A model generated the notes under the pieces. It ran no database searches and had not been told where the DNA came from. It saw only the letters and a list, made by a program, of their open reading frames with translations. A DNA stretch of 30,472 nt from an uncultured Clostridia bacterium (GTDB lineage Bacteria; Bacillota; Clostridia; RUG12999): contig CATIYX010000169.1 of NCBI GenBank assembly GCA_949739095.1, positions 1-30,472 on the forward strand, written 5' to 3'. Numbering within the stretch: the first letter of the stretch is position 1; the number at the start of each line of letters is the position of its first letter. Positions 14,073 to 24,300 of this stretch are shown here, in pieces. The position numbers were made by a program, and so were the translations under genes.

Positions 14073-17000
14073 GTGAGAAGCAAAAGAGGACTACTGTTTG
14101 TTACAATGCTTGTCTTGTTGTTAGGCTTACTGCCTCAGTTGGCTCTGGCAGAACAAACGGATTGGCCAAAGGATGAAGATATTTGTGTATATCCGTTTAA
14201 TATTAATCCTTCACCAAGTAATAGTGTAATAGGAATGTTTCCGGTGGAATCTGGTCGTGCGCCATATATTATCTTTCGGAATTTGCCAGAAGGTGCGGTT
14301 GTACGAATCTATGATTCTCCGAATAGCAATGCAAGCCTGCTTGGAAAAGGACGGGCGGATAGTTTAACTGTGGCTACTGTTGGTATCAACCAAGGGCTTA
14401 ACCAGGCTAATATTTCTGGATATGTATACTATACTATCCAGCAAGGTGATAAGACAGAATCAACAAAAAGACCTATTCCATTGGGAAAAACGATTTCTCC
14501 CAGAATAGAGTTTGACTATCGATATGTTGGAACCAGCAATGAAGAAGCATATACACTTCCAATTGAGGAATCAACCAGCTATATACAGATACAAACAAGA
14601 GATTCTATTGCGCCGGGTGATGTGCTGGCAGTGAATGTTAACTTAAAGGATATTCCCTATATGACAGCAATCACATTGCCGTTGCGCTATGATACTGATA
14701 TGCTAGAATTACTGGCAAAAAAACCATCTTCCAGTGGCTATTGGAATAATATTTCAGAACAAGCATTCACAACGGAAACGGGTGAGTATGTTCCACCGTC
14801 TACTGAAACATTGGCGGAAACTGTCGGCGATTTAGGAGTAGTAGTTGGAAATGCTATGTATTATAAAAACAACATTCCGAAATCGGCGGAAGAACAAAAG
14901 AATATGTGGTTAGCTACTGTTAGGATGGTAAATAATGAACAAGGAAAAATGCCATATGTGAATATGGAAACCGGATATATTAGTTTTGGTGCTGATGTAA
15001 CTGAAGGAGTAAAGGGGCAAGCTCCGGCAGGCTGCGGCGATGTGGATGCCGCAGGTGTATCTCCGGTTGATATGACAGGAAGCAACCAAACACTGCTTCG
15101 GCTGTTTTTCCGTTATAAAGGAACAAAAACGCTTAATAAAACTGCATTTTTGAAAGCATCAACCTTAAAATATGGTGATGAAGTGATAAAAACAGGTTTG
15201 GCACCTGTGCGTGTTGCGACAAAAGAAGAATGTCCAACAGAATATTTGGATACGCCAATGGCAAATAAATACTATAATACGCTCTATCCAGAAGGAGTTG
15301 TTCCACAAGTCGGATTGGTGAATCTGTTCACACCGAATCCGCCGGCGTTGCTGGAAGTGGAGCAGGACTGGGCTGATATGGATTCCGTTCCGGCACAAGA
15401 AGGAACGCTGTCGGTTGGAGAGGTTATTAATGAATATGCGAAAGAAACTCTGCCAATTGACCATGTTAAAGTATATAATTTTACGAATGAAGGCTATTCA
15501 ATAGCAGCTAAAGCGGATAGTACGGCAACGTTGGAAGATTTGGCGATTGGAAGTTTGGCTACATATAATTATACAAATTCTAATCCATATAATGCAAGTC
15601 CGTATCGTCCATTAGATAATATCAGAGACTATATAAAAATTCAGTTTACTTCTGATTTAGGCAGTGAGACGTCGCATTCGGGCATCAAAGTAGGAGACAT
15701 TGTTAAGATTTATAAAGACAATGTGTCTTTGACGCCGGTTGCTACAAAAGCGATTGAAAAGATGGGTGCCTACGATATGGAGATTGACTTGGGTAGCAAT
15801 ATTTTAGATGCTGAAGGGGGATATCTCTACATAGCAATTGAGCGCGGTGATAGCCCTGGAGTAGAAGGACAGCGTGTTGAAATAGAATATGATAAAGAAT
15901 ATCAGCGTGATGTCTATTTTGAAATATCCAGAGAAAGCTATCATGGTGAGAAAATTGATAAAGAGACAGCGCCGATTGGATTTGAAGCTGCATTAAATAA
16001 GCCAAATACCTTAGGGGAAAAATTTCAGTTGAAAATATATTTCAATGATTTTCGTGATTTGCGTGGATATATGTTGCCGCTAGCATTTAATGCAGAGAGC
16101 GTTAAAGTTGCAGACATGGAGTTCAATCCGGTTGCGGATGGTGGTATAACGCAACAGCAGATTCAAACAGGTACACGCGGTATCCGAATCGGGAAAGATT
16201 TTGCGGACTGCAGCGTTGGAGAGCTGGAAATCTGGAATGCAGTCACTCAAATTAAGAATGACTATGTAGAAGAACAGATTGATGCACAACTGACGGAATT
16301 GTTGGCAAGCTGTACATGGAAAGAAGAATTTCCCAATGAGGTACAAACGATTGATGATTTGAAACGAATTTATGAAGAGGTAGAAACAAAGCTGGGAATT
16401 GGTGTTCCGGGCGAAGAAAAAGCCTGGTATGGTGGTCTACTCTTTGGAGAAGCAGAATCCAGTTCAGTTGAACAAGTACCATATATTATTAATAATCCGG
16501 TGAGTGGAGAAAATGGTCTGATTGATATTTGGGCAATGTCTCTACAGGCAGCAGGTCCGTTAACAGACCGTTATGTAACAGTAGAAACAGCTGATGGAGA
16601 AGAGCAAGAAATTCTAGATCCATATCATGTGTTGACCATCAATTTTGTGGGACAAGGCGTTATAAGTGCAAATGCAAATCCCGATTTCCATATAGCGGAG
16701 AACTCGGGCGGAAGTGGCGATGCGAATTATTCCATTGGCTCGCCTAATGGATTTGCGCCCGTTATCATGGGAGAGCAAATCGATATGAATGATACTACAA
16801 GAACAGTGACACCCGGATATACGGAGCATTGGTCGATTCAGCCATACGAAGAAGAACAGGATTATCAGATTGTACTTCATAACCGTCCTGAAGCTGACGA
16901 TATTGAGACACCTGGTGTAAATGGTGAAAAAACAAATTTATATACCTATTTTAGACAGCCGTTCCGTGACCCTGGATTTGAAATTAAAGCATTGAAAGAA

Positions 17001-17579
17001 GATGTTCCGGAGATTGCTGATCAGGAGGAAGCGGTGAAAAACGTTGTACGCGAACTGGTAATTGATACGCAGCTAAATGACGGAACTAAGTTGCAGATAG
17101 GGGCAATTCCGCTTGCTACATATTCAGAAAATGAAATCGTACAGACTTTGTCGGAAGCATTAGCATCTGCGGGAGTACAAGGTCACAAAATCTCAAAGTT
17201 GGAAGTAGCTATCAAGTATAGCTATACCCCAGAGACAATTGAACCAGCTGATCCAATTCAGGCAACTAGAAAAGTATTTGTGATTCACCAGCGTGGTGAT
17301 ATCAACCGTGATGGTGAAATTGATAACACAGACTATGTTGCATTGATGGATCATGTTACAAGGAAAAAACCGATTGTAGCATTTGATAATTTTGTAGATA
17401 GCCTGGGTGGGCAAACCAACCAGTTTTACGATGAAAATTATGCAACAACAGTTGGAGATACAGACTTAGACGGAAAAGTACATGCAAGCGATACGGCATT
17501 ATTAAAATTGCATACGCAATATGGAATTAAAATCAGACAAGACTATGAAATTCCGAAGGTAGCAGAAGCTACAGACTAA
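14073..17579 (+). CDS. Secreted protein with two cohesin-like domains and a C-terminal dockerin
   Basis: 1168 residues, first gene of the four-gene surface operon. The GTG start is chosen because GGGAGGA lies 7-8 bases upstream and it opens a signal peptide (1-26, cleavage after ALA). Cohesin-like domain 1 spans about 170-385 (GDVLAVNVNL, ITLPLRYDTDMLELL). The module shared with the RCC1 protein is at about 520-609 (KVGDIVKIY, LDAEGGYLYIAI). Cohesin-like domain 2 spans about 615-880 (KIYFNDFRDLRGYMLPLAF). An Ig-like region with FRDPGF (about 916-1073, DUF5011-like) precedes a type I dockerin whose calcium loops read DINRDGEIDNTD and DTDLDGKVHASD (about 1075-1150). It is probably an exported surface scaffold component. 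No catalytic domain is visible. Its dockerin differs from those of the next two genes, suggesting a different partner. Confidence 0.88.
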   Translation: MRSKRGLLFVTMLVLLLGLLPQLALAEQTDWPKDEDICVYPFNINPSPSNSVIGMFPVESGRAPYIIFRNLPEGAVVRIYDSPNSNASLLGKGRADSLTVATVGINQGLNQANISGYVYYTIQQGDKTESTKRPIPLGKTISPRIEFDYRYVGTSNEEAYTLPIEESTSYIQIQTRDSIAPGDVLAVNVNLKDIPYMTAITLPLRYDTDMLELLAKKPSSSGYWNNISEQAFTTETGEYVPPSTETLAETVGDLGVVVGNAMYYKNNIPKSAEEQKNMWLATVRMVNNEQGKMPYVNMETGYISFGADVTEGVKGQAPAGCGDVDAAGVSPVDMTGSNQTLLRLFFRYKGTKTLNKTAFLKASTLKYGDEVIKTGLAPVRVATKEECPTEYLDTPMANKYYNTLYPEGVVPQVGLVNLFTPNPPALLEVEQDWADMDSVPAQEGTLSVGEVINEYAKETLPIDHVKVYNFTNEGYSIAAKADSTATLEDLAIGSLATYNYTNSNPYNASPYRPLDNIRDYIKIQFTSDLGSETSHSGIKVGDIVKIYKDNVSLTPVATKAIEKMGAYDMEIDLGSNILDAEGGYLYIAIERGDSPGVEGQRVEIEYDKEYQRDVYFEISRESYHGEKIDKETAPIGFEAALNKPNTLGEKFQLKIYFNDFRDLRGYMLPLAFNAESVKVADMEFNPVADGGITQQQIQTGTRGIRIGKDFADCSVGELEIWNAVTQIKNDYVEEQIDAQLTELLASCTWKEEFPNEVQTIDDLKRIYEEVETKLGIGVPGEEKAWYGGLLFGEAESSSVEQVPYIINNPVSGENGLIDIWAMSLQAAGPLTDRYVTVETADGEEQEILDPYHVLTINFVGQGVISANANPDFHIAENSGGSGDANYSIGSPNGFAPVIMGEQIDMNDTTRTVTPGYTEHWSIQPYEEEQDYQIVLHNRPEADDIETPGVNGEKTNLYTYFRQPFRDPGFEIKALKEDVPEIADQEEAVKNVVRELVIDTQLNDGTKLQIGAIPLATYSENEIVQTLSEALASAGVQGHKISKLEVAIKYSYTPETIEPADPIQATRKVFVIHQRGDINRDGEIDNTDYVALMDHVTRKKPIVAFDNFVDSLGGQTNQFYDENYATTVGDTDLDGKVHASDTALLKLHTQYGIKIRQDYEIPKVAEATD

Positions 17580-17606
17580 TATATGACGAAAGGGGGGGGA
17601 ATTGTG

Positions 17607-20600
17607 ATGAGAAGGAAAGTAACTTTACTGATATCGGTGATTATGCTTTTTTCAGCGCTGGCGTGTGGGGTTCCAGTTGTTGCAGAAGACGATATGAAAG
17701 CGGACATTACGCTAACCATGTATGCATATGATCCGGATAAGAATGTAGTTGATTTCACGAAAGATTTAACAGGTCAAACATTAACTGTCGGAGATGTAGT
17801 AGCAATTGTACCTGTTTTAAAAAATCTATCAAATATTGCAGAGCATGGTGTGTTCCATTTCAGTTATGCATTTAACTATGATACAACTGAGATGAAACAG
17901 CTATTATTTGCGCCAGGTGAAATGGTAGATGCGAATGCGGCGCAAAATCCCATTATCAAACAGGGACTGACAAGTCCGTTGGATGTAGCATATGATGTGG
18001 AAGTTTCGACGTTCCATGAACCAGATCCAAATAAAGGGGTTCCGCAAACGGAAAAAATATTCCAGATGGTATTTAACTATATGGGCGATCAGGAAACTTT
18101 GAATATATTAAAAGATAATACGGATCATAATATCAAATTAGGTGCATATCCGTTTGAAGTAATCAGCCAGTCGGATGAAGATGGTCTTGCTCTTGAGGTA
18201 AAAGAGGATGATAAATATACAACAGGACTGAAGCTGCAGGAGGAGGGAACACTGCAGAATTTGCAACCATTCAGACCGAGAAGGAATTGGGGATATGCAC
18301 GTCCGCAGTCACAGCAAAAGTCAAGACAGCCAGTTGTGACAGCACAAAAGGACTTGGATGTTGATGGAAACTATAGAGATGGTTCAAAAATCATAGTGAA
18401 AACCTTTGCAGACGGTTCTCCAATTACTGCGTCAACATCAGTCGCAATGTATGTAGACAAAACAGGAGCTGCGGTTCAGACGGTTACGGCGGTAGAAGAC
18501 ACAGAAAACGGTGGCTATATAATTGAATTTCCGTTGACAACCGGCGAGCCGGATCAAACATATTATTTTGCGGCACAGGAAGCAAGCAATTATGCATGGA
18601 GTGCTAAGGTGGTGCTGCCAGCAGACAATATAACAAAACCAGATATACAAGCAATTTTGGATGTAGATACAGCTAAAGCGCTTACAGATGAGGACTTGAG
18701 TACAGATATGACATCAGTAGAGAAAGCTGCAATTCATAATAGCGGTTTACCTGCGTCAATAAGCGTTCCGGAAGGAACTACAAAAGCAGAATTGTTTGAC
18801 TATTATTTGTTGAATCAAAAAGTGACGATACAGTTGGCAGAACCTTCTGTATATTATGTCCCGGGCAGCAAATATACAACGGTTGCAGTGGATTGGGACA
18901 TTGCAGAAGATTTTGTTGCGCAAAAGAATAGCGATGGAACATATCAAATTACAATAAATGGTAAGTTTGACGCAGCAGGTTTGAAAAGTCAGGGAATTTC
19001 ACTGAACGGTGTTGTCACGACAGAAACACAAGATGCAGACATACAGGAGACAGACCTCCGACCAACGATTGTCATAACAGTTTTGGCAAAATCCCGTATG
19101 CCGTTTATAACAGAGGATAACCGTCAGATTAATCCGGATGGAACCTATGCACCTTTAGGTTCTGTGTCTATCACAAAATTTGTGGATGGCACTTTCATCA
19201 CAGCAAACACAAAAATCTTTTTGTATGATAGCTTAGACGCGACTGAACCTGTCGGAGAAGTAAATGGATATGCGGCGGAAGCGGATGGTGCAAACTATAA
19301 AGTTACTATACCGTTTACTGCAGGGGAACCGGATCAGACATGGTATTTTGCAGCTGTTGAAGGCGATAGCTTCCTAGAAAGTGATCGCACGGTGTTGTTA
19401 AAACAGGACTTGATTGACAGCAAGACAGTTGAAGTGGAAAAAGCATTATCCAAATCTGAGGTGGCAAATGTCTCGGAAATGGTGCTGACAGGTATGCCAT
19501 ACGCGGAACTGTTGCAGTTCCAGTCATATGGTTTGCCGGAATATATTCTGATACCGGATGGAATAACAGTAGCGGAGCTGTTTGCAGATTATGGATTGCA
19601 ACGGCGTGTGTCCATTCAATTGAAAGAAGAGTCTATTTACTATGACCCGGCGGCAAAATATTCGGTAGTAGGCGTGAATTGGCTTAAACCGAAAAACGAC
19701 ACAGCCGAACCGGATGTAGCGTTAGAAGATACAGATGTCATTTCGTTTGGCGAAACAGATGAAATCACATTGTTAGGTAGTTTTTACGAAAATGAGTTGA
19801 AAGCAAGAGCATTGAAACTGGCAGAAGATACACAGATGCCGGTGATAAAACTGCTTAAAATCAGTAAATCGGCTATGCCGAAATTGGAACCAACGAAAAA
19901 CTTAACTGCTGAAAATAAATATGGAGTAGGTGCCAATGTAACAGTGAATGAACTGATTGACGGCACAAAAGTTGGGGAAAATGCGGTATTGTATGTTTAT
20001 GAAAATGCAGCGGATACAGAACCGATTGCAACTATAAACGCAGAATCAGATGGTGCTGGCGGATATAAAATTGTCTATCCCTTCACAGAAGGTACGGACG
20101 ATAGAAATTGGTATTTTTCCATTGACTTAGGTCCCGCCTATGAAGAAAGCGATAAGGCGTTGCTGGCAACAGATGCGTATTGGGAAACTGCACCAAACAT
20201 TGAAAAAATTCTGACAGATACCGAAGCCAAGGATACAGAAACAATAACAGATGAAGCGCTTGGCGGTATGACGAAAGTGGCAGATGCGGCGGAGACATTC
20301 CGTGACAGTGGACTTGTGGCAGAAGTGAGTATTCAGGAAGGTTCCACACCGGAAGAGGTGAAAAACGCCGTTCAGGAAGCAGTTTCCGTGAAATTGACGG
20401 GTCCGTCAGCATTCTATGATCCGAACACTGCCTATGCGGCAATACCGGTTGATTGGGATTTAACAGGCTATCAGGAAACCATGGAAGTCGGAGATACACT
20501 GGAGGTAACTGGTGTATTTAATGCGCTTGCGATGCAGAATAAAGGCATTAAGCCGGCGGAAGCGCCTGATACTGACCCGCAGCCGACATTAATCTTGAAA

Positions 20601-21278
20601 ATTGTCGCTGCTTCAACAGATGATGCAACAGTGACGTTGACGCCTGGTAATACCACGGAGGAAATTGAAGGCGATTCCTATAATGAAGATGATATTGTTG
20701 TTTATTATAGAAAAAAATTCAAAGATACAGGATTTACAGCAGTTGATTCTTTCGGAAATGATGTGTCAAATCAAATTATACGCAGTATCAAAGTGAAAGT
20801 ATGGAAAGATTTGCCTAACGGTCAAGGTCATGCATTTCCGATTACTGAAGAAAGTACGACATTTGAAGAGACTTCATTTACAAAGGCAGCTGGAAGTGAT
20901 GTGGATGTTGTTTGGGATGAATTTTCTGAAAATATAGTTGCCGGTACATACACAATGGAATATAAATTAGGCGACAAAGTGTTGGCAACAAGAAATGTAC
21001 ATGTTAGGTATCTGCGCGGCGACATTAACTTGGACGGAAATGTGAATGCAGGTGATATTTCTGATATGATTCTGCACGCTCTTACTGTCAGTGATGCTGT
21101 GCAATATTTGAATGATCAAAAGTTTTATACCGGTTATATGAAATATGTTGGGGACGTAAACAAGGATGGAGAGGTAAATAGTGGTGATATTAGTGACCTT
21201 GTTCTTAATGCGCTAACTGTTTCTGATATTGTGCAGTATCTCCAACCAGATTATGCTTTACTAGTACCGGAAGAATAA
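17607..21278 (+). CDS. Secreted cohesin-like protein with three tandem modules and a dockerin
   Basis: 1223 residues from ATG 17607. An in-frame ATG at 17583 is rejected as start because it has no ribosome site, while AAAGGGGGGGG (17589-17599) sits correctly for 17607 and the protein then opens with a standard signal peptide (1-26, cleavage after VVA). A cohesin-like domain (about 33-208) is followed by a basic linker (about 225-240), three tandem modules of about 250-260 residues (about 241-1003), a DUF5011-like Ig domain with a KDTGF variant of the DPGF motif (about 1005-1132), and a textbook type I dockerin. The dockerin has loops DINLDGNVNAGD and DVNKDGEVNSGD, each followed by ISD(M/L)(I/V)L(H/N)ALTVSD (about 1137-1212). 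It begins 27 bases after the previous stop, so the two are very likely co-transcribed. Likely a stalk or scaffold subunit; ligand unknown. Confidence 0.88.
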   Translation: MRRKVTLLISVIMLFSALACGVPVVAEDDMKADITLTMYAYDPDKNVVDFTKDLTGQTLTVGDVVAIVPVLKNLSNIAEHGVFHFSYAFNYDTTEMKQLLFAPGEMVDANAAQNPIIKQGLTSPLDVAYDVEVSTFHEPDPNKGVPQTEKIFQMVFNYMGDQETLNILKDNTDHNIKLGAYPFEVISQSDEDGLALEVKEDDKYTTGLKLQEEGTLQNLQPFRPRRNWGYARPQSQQKSRQPVVTAQKDLDVDGNYRDGSKIIVKTFADGSPITASTSVAMYVDKTGAAVQTVTAVEDTENGGYIIEFPLTTGEPDQTYYFAAQEASNYAWSAKVVLPADNITKPDIQAILDVDTAKALTDEDLSTDMTSVEKAAIHNSGLPASISVPEGTTKAELFDYYLLNQKVTIQLAEPSVYYVPGSKYTTVAVDWDIAEDFVAQKNSDGTYQITINGKFDAAGLKSQGISLNGVVTTETQDADIQETDLRPTIVITVLAKSRMPFITEDNRQINPDGTYAPLGSVSITKFVDGTFITANTKIFLYDSLDATEPVGEVNGYAAEADGANYKVTIPFTAGEPDQTWYFAAVEGDSFLESDRTVLLKQDLIDSKTVEVEKALSKSEVANVSEMVLTGMPYAELLQFQSYGLPEYILIPDGITVAELFADYGLQRRVSIQLKEESIYYDPAAKYSVVGVNWLKPKNDTAEPDVALEDTDVISFGETDEITLLGSFYENELKARALKLAEDTQMPVIKLLKISKSAMPKLEPTKNLTAENKYGVGANVTVNELIDGTKVGENAVLYVYENAADTEPIATINAESDGAGGYKIVYPFTEGTDDRNWYFSIDLGPAYEESDKALLATDAYWETAPNIEKILTDTEAKDTETITDEALGGMTKVADAAETFRDSGLVAEVSIQEGSTPEEVKNAVQEAVSVKLTGPSAFYDPNTAYAAIPVDWDLTGYQETMEVGDTLEVTGVFNALAMQNKGIKPAEAPDTDPQPTLILKIVAASTDDATVTLTPGNTTEEIEGDSYNEDDIVVYYRKKFKDTGFTAVDSFGNDVSNQIIRSIKVKVWKDLPNGQGHAFPITEESTTFEETSFTKAAGSDVDVVWDEFSENIVAGTYTMEYKLGDKVLATRNVHVRYLRGDINLDGNVNAGDISDMILHALTVSDAVQYLNDQKFYTGYMKYVGDVNKDGEVNSGDISDLVLNALTVSDIVQYLQPDYALLVPEE
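18327..20616 (+). repeat. Three tandem protein-coding modules of about 250-260 codons
   Basis: Approximate unit borders are 18327-19092, 19093-19872 and 19873-20616. Each unit has the same order of landmarks: a lead (for example KDLDVDGNY, KNLTAENKYG), a strand with PFT-G-x-x-D-x-x-W/Y-YF (TGEPDQTYYFA, AGEPDQTWYFA, EGTDDRNWYFS), a helical stretch, then VSIQL-type and YYxPxxKY-type strands with VxVxW. Units end near IVITVLAKS, IKLLKISKS and LILKIVAAS. Identity is moderate, so the duplication is old. Confidence 0.8.
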
Positions 21279-21343
21279 AAGATTACGCCAGTGTATGGCG
21301 ATTATATATATATTTGATTGGTGTATATTTTAATAAAAAAGTT

Positions 21344-21369
21344 AGGAGGCAAAAAATGATATGAAAATG
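21344..21369 (+). promoter_or_regulatory. Ribosome site with a two-codon mini-ORF overlapping the real start
   Basis: AGGAGG (21344-21349) is best spaced, at six bases, for ATG 21356, but that frame reads ATG ATA TGA and stops at once. The long frame starts at ATG 21361, inside the mini-ORF (ATGATATGAAAATG), at 11 bases spacing; a further in-frame ATG lies at 21367. Initiation at 21356 would end on the real start, so reinitiation or competition could set expression. Confidence 0.6.
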
Positions 21370-24300
21370 AAAAGAGGGTGTGCATTTGTATTGTCATTAG
21401 TCATGGTGCTTACCTTATTTGCAGGACTAATGTCAATGAATGTGAATGCAGTAGAAAACAAAGCAAGTGTTAAATTGGAAGTATATGATGTTGCTTCCGA
21501 TGGTGGATTTGGCACAAAACTTAACACAGAGGGCGAAAATAAAGAGGCTCTTAAACTTGGGAAAGAGTACATTATTGCAATACAGGCATATAATTTCTCA
21601 AGTCTTATCAGTGAATATGGATTAAACACAGTACAGTTAGAGGTAAATTATGACTATTCAGCTTTGCAGCAGGCAATGGCATCGGCATCGGGTAGTTATA
21701 TAGATGAATCTAAATTCCCGGCTTCTGGACGAACAATGTCAGGTGCTGTATATAGTGCATTACCGCATGTAGCGGCTAATTCAAAGGTAGATGGTTTAAC
21801 TACAGCTGAATATCCTACAGATCCAGATGAGTTTGATAAAGAATTGCGTTGGTTTAATGTAATAGATGAAATGGCTGGCGCTGCACCATATTCAGCATCT
21901 TTTTCGATGAAAAGAATAACAACAGAGGAAAATATGGCGAAAATCATAGCACTTGTTAATCCAAGTACTATGGGATATTCTGAGACAACAGAGATGAAAG
22001 CCCTTGGGGTTGGCGAAGATAAAAAAATGTTGTTTGCGTTCAAATTCTTGGCAGAAAATATTCCAGATAGCGGTGAAACAACTGTTTCTTTTGAAACAGG
22101 AGTTGCATCATCCTTCCTGTTCTCAGCATGGAATGAAGGAGGAGCTGGTTCTACTGTTAGAAACTACACGGCGTTATTGGACCAAGAATTAATGGAAGAA
22201 CCAGTACCGCTGACACTTGAAATCACAAATCCGTCTGATACCCCTGTTATTGTAGATCCAGAAGATCCAGATGCAGAAAGCAAATGGGCAGAAGCAGTTA
22301 TTAAAAATCTGGATGAAAATGACCAATATCAGGCAGGCAGTGAAATCCATGTCAAAGGAATTAAACGTGAAGATGGTACTATAGAAAATTTGCCGACTGG
22401 ATTAAAAGTGAAACTGCTTGATAAAGATGGAACTCAACTGCGCTTTGGCGATGATTCGGTAACAACTGTAGAAGAACTGACTGTAGATGCAGAGACAAAT
22501 GACTATGTGATTGACTTGACAAAAGTTCGCTATGCGGATGGAAATCTTATCACAGACCAAACACTCTATTTGGTTGTGCAGGAAGATCCTAAGGGTGACA
22601 GTGATAAAGTAGAAATCATTGAAAACTCTCCGGCACCAGTGATTACATCAGAAAATGCAACAAAAGTTATTGATTTTGCAACAGGTCAGTTAAGTACAGG
22701 CAGTGAAGTGATAATTACACAGGTAAATAAACCTGCGTATTCCGCAGCGCGTGCACTGACAGCTGGCTCTGAAGTGAAAATGTATACTGCTGAAGGTTTG
22801 GGAACAGGTGTGGCAGAGGCTACTGTAACAGCAGCAGAAGATGCTACTGATAATGTAGTGAAAGCAACATTCGACTTAAACGGTAAAGATGATGTGAAAT
22901 ACTATTTCACAGTAACTGAGCCGAATGGCGAAGATAAGATACCAAGCATTAAAGCAGAATCCTTGAAAACTGTATTGCAGGAAACTTCTGCACAGCCAAT
23001 ATTGGGCAAAGTGACCAAAGACGGAGCAGCAATTCAATCGTTTGAAATCACTGGCTTGAAAAAGAAAGCAGATGATGCTGCAATTGCACTTGATGAAAAT
23101 GTTACTTTCACTGTTATGAAAGATGGAGTAGCACTTGAAGAAACTACAGATTATACTGTTTCTGCTGTAGCGGATGGTAAGGTAACAATAACATTTAATA
23201 CAGCACAGGCGCCGACTGTAACAGTTTCTGCAACACAAACAGTTGATGGTGTAGAACTGTTCCCGAGTAGTGCAGTGGAAGTGGAAATGAAAGTTGGAAA
23301 ACCAATTTTCGACAGTGTGGACAAAAAGATAGACCCAGTAACCGGTGAAATTGCAAGCGGCAGTACAGCGATTGTAACAAGAACAGAAGATGGACCGATT
23401 ACAGAAAATGTGGAATTGGTGCTGAAAAAGCAAGATGGAACGATTGTAGAAGGGGCATGTGTTAAATCGGATTCTGAACCATGGACTTGGACAATTACAT
23501 TGCCGGAAGGCGCTGATCAGACATTCTCTGTAATTGCACAAGATACAACACCGGGATCTATTCTCAAACCTTCTGACCCGGCATATATTGCGAAAAATTC
23601 TATCAAACCGGCAGGTATCACAATTACCAATAACTTCACTGCTGAACAGGAAGCTGACAAAACCTATGAAGTGGTTGTTGCACATCTAGAAAATAATGTA
23701 GCAATTGGTAAAGATGATAAACTGTATATCTATAAAAAAGGCGACAGTGGCGCAAAAGGTGATTTGATTGCAACAGTAAATGCAACTCCGGTTTCAGCAG
23801 TGATGACATTAGCTGACGACAGTGGAGTAACCTATGAATTCAGACATGCATTCAAAACTGCTGACTTAGATTTTGGCGCAGCAGGGACAGATCTCTGGTT
23901 AGAAGTAGAACAGACTGTAAATGATATCACTTATATGAAGAGTATTGCAGTACATATGGATCCTGTACCGTCGGAAATCTTCATTAAGAGTGTCATTGAT
24001 CCTAAAGCAGCAGATGCAAATCTGAATGAAAATGGAATCCCGGCAGTCATTGTAGATGAAAATGTTAGAGATGCAGAACAATTGGCTGCGATGAAACCCT
24101 ATCTGTTCAAGAACCGTGTAGCAATTCCAGAAGGAACTGCACTCAGTAAAGCAGATTTGGAAGGTTATACGCTGAACGACAAAATAGTTGTTGAGTTCAA
24201 TGTTGCGGTGACAATTGATGGTATCAAATCCAAATATCATGCAGTGCCGATAACTTGGACAGAAGCAAACTTTGAAGAAGAAACCAGAACTGCAATTGAT

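Noticed and set aside
17583..17606. Upstream in-frame ATG for the 17607 gene
   Set aside because: It has no ribosome site of its own, and the added residues (MTKGGGIV) would encode the G-rich ribosome site of the real start.
17638..17690. Lipoprotein signal in the 17607 protein (SALAC)
   Set aside because: The residue three before the cysteine is Ala rather than Leu/Val/Ile, and a clear signal peptidase I site (VVA then E) follows.
22876..23685. 269-codon minus-strand frame (and a similar one at 23899-24603)
   Set aside because: Antisense to the Ig-like region of the 21361 gene, with Cys/Phe/Arg-rich composition and no start signals.
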